A program made the position numbers and the translations under genes. Of a stretch of 50,310 nucleotides of DNA, positions 48,464-50,310 are shown one piece after another. Source of the DNA: AG41 sp035943095 (GTDB taxonomy: Bacteria; Gemmatimonadota; Gemmatimonadetes; Gemmatimonadales; GWC2-71-9); the NCBI GenBank assembly GCA_035943095.1, contig DASZCN010000099.1:1-50310 (forward strand), in the 5' to 3' direction. The notes under the pieces were generated by a model. That model was not told where the DNA came from, searched no databases, and saw only the letters and a program-made list of their open reading frames with translations. Position 1 is the first letter of the stretch. Each line of letters opens with the position of its first letter.

Positions 48464-49118
48464 TCTCCGCCTCTCCTTCGGCGGCCGCTTGCGCCTTTTC
48501 CGACGCCTCACCGAGCGCCGGCAGCTCGACCACCACGGCGTCGGCCCAGAGGATCTCGTACGCCGTGACATCGGCGAAGCGCATCACATGCACCTTCGGA
48601 AGGTTGCGCCCCGAGAGGTACACGTTAAACGCGTTTGCGGCACCGGCCGTGAGCACGAGGACCTTCTTCTCCGCCACGCCGAGCTTGTCCAGCAATTCCG
48701 CGAGCGTTTTGGTCTTCGGCTTCTCGTACTCGAGCACGTCCACCACGAAGACCGCCGCTTCGCGGGCCCGCGCGTTCAAGGCCGACTTCTTCGCCAGCTG
48801 GCGGATCTTCTTGGGGATGCCCAGGCGATAGTCGCGTGGGTGCGGCCCAAAGACGATCCCGCCGTGCCGCCAATGCGGGGCGCGCGTCGAGCCCTGCCGC
48901 GCCCGGCCCGTGCCCTTCTGGCGCCAAGGCTTCTGGTTGCCGCCCGAGACCTCGCTGCGCGTCCTGGTGTCGTGCGTGCCCTGGCGTTGGTTGGCGAGAT
49001 AGGTCACGACGGCGCGGTGCAGCGCGTCCTCGTTCACGGTGCCGTCGAACAGCGTGGCCGGCAGGCGCACCGCCTTCTTCTTGGCGCCCGCGGCGGAGTA
49101 ATGGGGGGCCTCAATCAT
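48456..49118 (-). CDS. rplD: 50S ribosomal protein L4
   Basis: It has 220 residues. LHRAVVTYLANQRQGTHDTR, the rRNA-binding loop KPWRQKGTGRARQGSTRAPH and WRHGGIVFGPHPRDYRLGIP. L4 often autoregulates the S10 operon; the leader would lie before rpsJ and was not identified. It overlaps rplC by 8 nt. Confidence 0.98.
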   Translation of the reverse strand: MIEAPHYSAAGAKKKAVRLPATLFDGTVNEDALHRAVVTYLANQRQGTHDTRTRSEVSGGNQKPWRQKGTGRARQGSTRAPHWRHGGIVFGPHPRDYRLGIPKKIRQLAKKSALNARAREAAVFVVDVLEYEKPKTKTLAELLDKLGVAEKKVLVLTAGAANAFNVYLSGRNLPKVHVMRFADVTAYEILWADAVVVELPALGEASEKAQAAAEGEAENV

Positions 49119-49752
49119 GCCGGCTCCGCCCTCCCTGTTTGCGCACGGTGAGCAATCCGTTCATCGGCCCCGGCACCGAGCCGCGGACGAACAACAGGTG
49201 TCGCTCCGTGTCGACCTTGACCACGCGCAGGCCCAGCTCCGTGAAGTTGCGGGCCCCCATGTGTCCCGGCATCCGCTTGCCCTTGATGATGCGCGACGGG
49301 TCGGTTCCCGGAGCGATGGACCCGGGCTTCCGGTGCCGCGTGTTGCCGTGCGTCTCGGGGCCGCCCCCGAAGTGGTGGCGGTGCACCACGCCTTGAAATC
49401 CACGCCCCTTCGAGACACCGGTGACTTTCACCAGGTCGCCCGCGGCGAAGATCGCTACGGTGACGCTGTCGCCCGCCTTCGGGGGGGGGGCGGGGGGGGC
49501 CTCGCCGCCTTGGACGAGCGGGAAGCTCTGGAGGACGCGCGGCGCGGCCTCGAGCCCCGCCTTCTTGGCGTGCCCGGCGAGCGCCTTTGCGGTCCGAGTC
49601 GCTTTCTTCTGCTCGAAGCCGAGCTGCACCTGCGAGCCAGTCACCTGGACCACGGGGCATGGGCCTGCGGCGATCACGGTGACGGGCACGTGCGTGCCTT
49701 CCGCGTCGAAGACGCGCGTCATGCCGAGTTTCCTGCCGATGAGTCCGGTCAT
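49111..49752 (-). CDS. rplC: 50S ribosomal protein L3
   Basis: It has 213 residues. TGLIGRKLGMTRVFDAEGTH, GVSKGRGFQGVVHRHHFGGG with the conserved region that is often methylated, and PGSIAPGTDPSRIIKGKRMP. A Pro-rich insert (GGEAPPAPPPKAGD) is encoded by two G runs on the + strand (49481-49490 and 49492-49499), where read errors or slippage are most likely. Confidence 0.97.
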   Translation of the reverse strand: MTGLIGRKLGMTRVFDAEGTHVPVTVIAAGPCPVVQVTGSQVQLGFEQKKATRTAKALAGHAKKAGLEAAPRVLQSFPLVQGGEAPPAPPPKAGDSVTVAIFAAGDLVKVTGVSKGRGFQGVVHRHHFGGGPETHGNTRHRKPGSIAPGTDPSRIIKGKRMPGHMGARNFTELGLRVVKVDTERHLLFVRGSVPGPMNGLLTVRKQGGRSRHD

Positions 49753-49766
49753 GCAAGTCGTCCGTT

Positions 49767-49786
49767 GTCAGTCATCAGTCGTCAGT
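49767..49786. repeat. Heptanucleotide repeat, TCAGT type, between rpsJ and rplC
   Basis: GTCAGTCATCAGTCGTCAGT, three steps of a 7-bp unit ending TCAGT. It abuts the rpsJ stop codon. It is the same family as 50105-50160. Confidence 0.65.
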
Positions 49787-50094
49787 TACTGCACTTTGAT
49801 TTCAACGTCCACGCCCGCTGGCAAATCGAGCTTGGTCAGGGCATCGATGGTCTGGGACCGCGTATCCAGGATATCGATCAGCCGCTTGTGCGTCTTGAGC
49901 TCGAACTGCTCGCGGCTCTTCTTGTCGATGTGCGGGCTCCGCAACACGGTCCAGAGCTGCCGTTTGGTGGGCAGCGGGATCGGCCCGGAAACCTGCGCGC
50001 CGGTTTTTTCCGCGGTGCGCACGATGTCGGCCGCGGCCTGATCGATCAGGGCGTGGTCGAAGGCTTTCAAGCGGATTCGGATTCTGCCTGCCAT
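49786..50094 (-). CDS. rpsJ: 30S ribosomal protein S10 / NusE
   Basis: It has 102 residues. RIRIRLKAFDHALIDQAAAD, GPIPLPTKRQLWTVLRSPHI and DKKSREQFELKTHKRLIDIL are standard. It also acts as the NusE antitermination factor. It lies between two heptamer-repeat spacers, with tuf upstream. Confidence 0.98.
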   Translation of the reverse strand: MAGRIRIRLKAFDHALIDQAAADIVRTAEKTGAQVSGPIPLPTKRQLWTVLRSPHIDKKSREQFELKTHKRLIDILDTRSQTIDALTKLDLPAGVDVEIKVQ

Positions 50095-50104
50095 ATGATG
50101 TCCT

Positions 50105-50160
50105 CAGTCGTCAGTTCTCAGTCGTCAGTCACTGATGACTGATGACTGATCACTGATGAC
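50105..50160. repeat. Heptanucleotide tandem repeat with hairpin potential between tuf and rpsJ
   Basis: Eight uninterrupted 7-mers: CAGTCGT, CAGTTCT, CAGTCGT, CAGTCAC, TGATGAC, TGATGAC, TGATCAC, TGATGAC. The first half is roughly complementary to the second (with G-U pairs in RNA), so the whole spacer can fold into one long hairpin. It fills nearly all of the tuf-rpsJ gap. Confidence 0.8.
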
Positions 50161-50310
50161 TACTTGAGAATCTTCGTGACCACGCCGGCGCCCACCGTGC
50201 GGCCGCCTTCGCGGATCGCGAACCGCAGCTGCTCCTCCATCGCGATCGGCGTGATCAGCTCGATCGTCATCTTCGTGTTGTCCCCCGGCATCACCATCTC
50301 CACCCCCGCC
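50160..50310 (-). CDS. tuf: Elongation factor Tu, C-terminal end (5' part beyond window)
   Basis: Only the last 49-50 residues are present: VEMVMPGDNTKMTIELITPI, then MEEQLRFAIREGGRTVGAGV and VTKILK. This is the domain III end of EF-Tu. The usual order tuf-rpsJ-rplC confirms it. Confidence 0.96.
   Translation of the reverse strand, partial: AGVEMVMPGDNTKMTIELITPIAMEEQLRFAIREGGRTVGAGVVTKILK

Noticed and set aside
1..50310. CRISPR arrays, cas genes, prophage or toxin-antitoxin pairs
   Set aside because: No regularly spaced direct repeats, phage structural genes or recognisable toxin-antitoxin families were seen; the only tandem repeats are heptamers.

Overview
This is a high-GC bacterial chromosome segment, mostly housekeeping genes. 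Gemmatimonadota or a relative is the best guess. That is an inference from the gene mix: a DUF5916 outer-membrane protein, a YpdA-type reductase, a fused FtcD, a stand-alone TIGR00300 enzyme, and long low-complexity extensions on ribosomal proteins. No 16S gene or other decisive marker is present. Genes are packed into directons, and many neighbours share the 4-nt overlaps GTGA or ATGA.

Layout. 1-2.8 kb (+): the end of an unknown protein, a membrane-anchored PP2C phosphatase and an FHA-transmembrane-coiled coil-trypsin protein, closed by a strong hairpin. 2.9-6.4 kb (-): murQ-anmK-nagZ, a peptidoglycan recycling operon. 6.5-9.2 kb (+): a DUF5916 protein. 9.3-12.9 kb is an accessory patch: ArsR regulator, SRPBCC protein, a truncated metallo-beta-lactamase gene, a DUF2911 lipoprotein, a solitary integron gene cassette with its attC site, and DoxX. 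13-14.8 kb (+): gamma-glutamyltransferase. 14.8-18.9 kb (-): a glycine-zipper lipoprotein, then a run of TIGR00300 enzyme, unknown protein, Fur, pyruvoyl arginine decarboxylase and CcdA. 19-24.1 kb (-): an operon of two small unknown proteins (one ubiquitin-like), a small membrane protein, a histone-deacetylase-family hydrolase, a dipeptide epimerase and PriA. 24.2-26.9 kb (-): glycerate kinase, glyS and a degenerate receiver protein.

26.9-27.3 kb holds a c-di-GMP-I riboswitch on the + strand, ended by a terminator, with no gene of its own; it faces the 3' end of ypdA. 27.2-29.5 kb (-): ypdA and purA. 29.6-35.3 kb (-): trpS, mgtC, a 2-hydroxyacid dehydrogenase, pilT, a dapA-like gene and an M28 peptidase, almost all overlapping. 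35.4-37.6 kb (+): an inositol monophosphatase-family gene and ftcD. 37.6-50.3 kb (-): tuf (partial), the full S10-spc ribosomal protein cluster, secY, adk and map.

Points that stand out: the orphan c-di-GMP riboswitch, the lone integron cassette, the ubiquitin-like/deacetylase operon, heptanucleotide intergenic repeats at three places, a palindromic repeat read as part of PriA, and large Gly-rich or Pro/Ala/Lys-rich tails on S5, L5 and L22.
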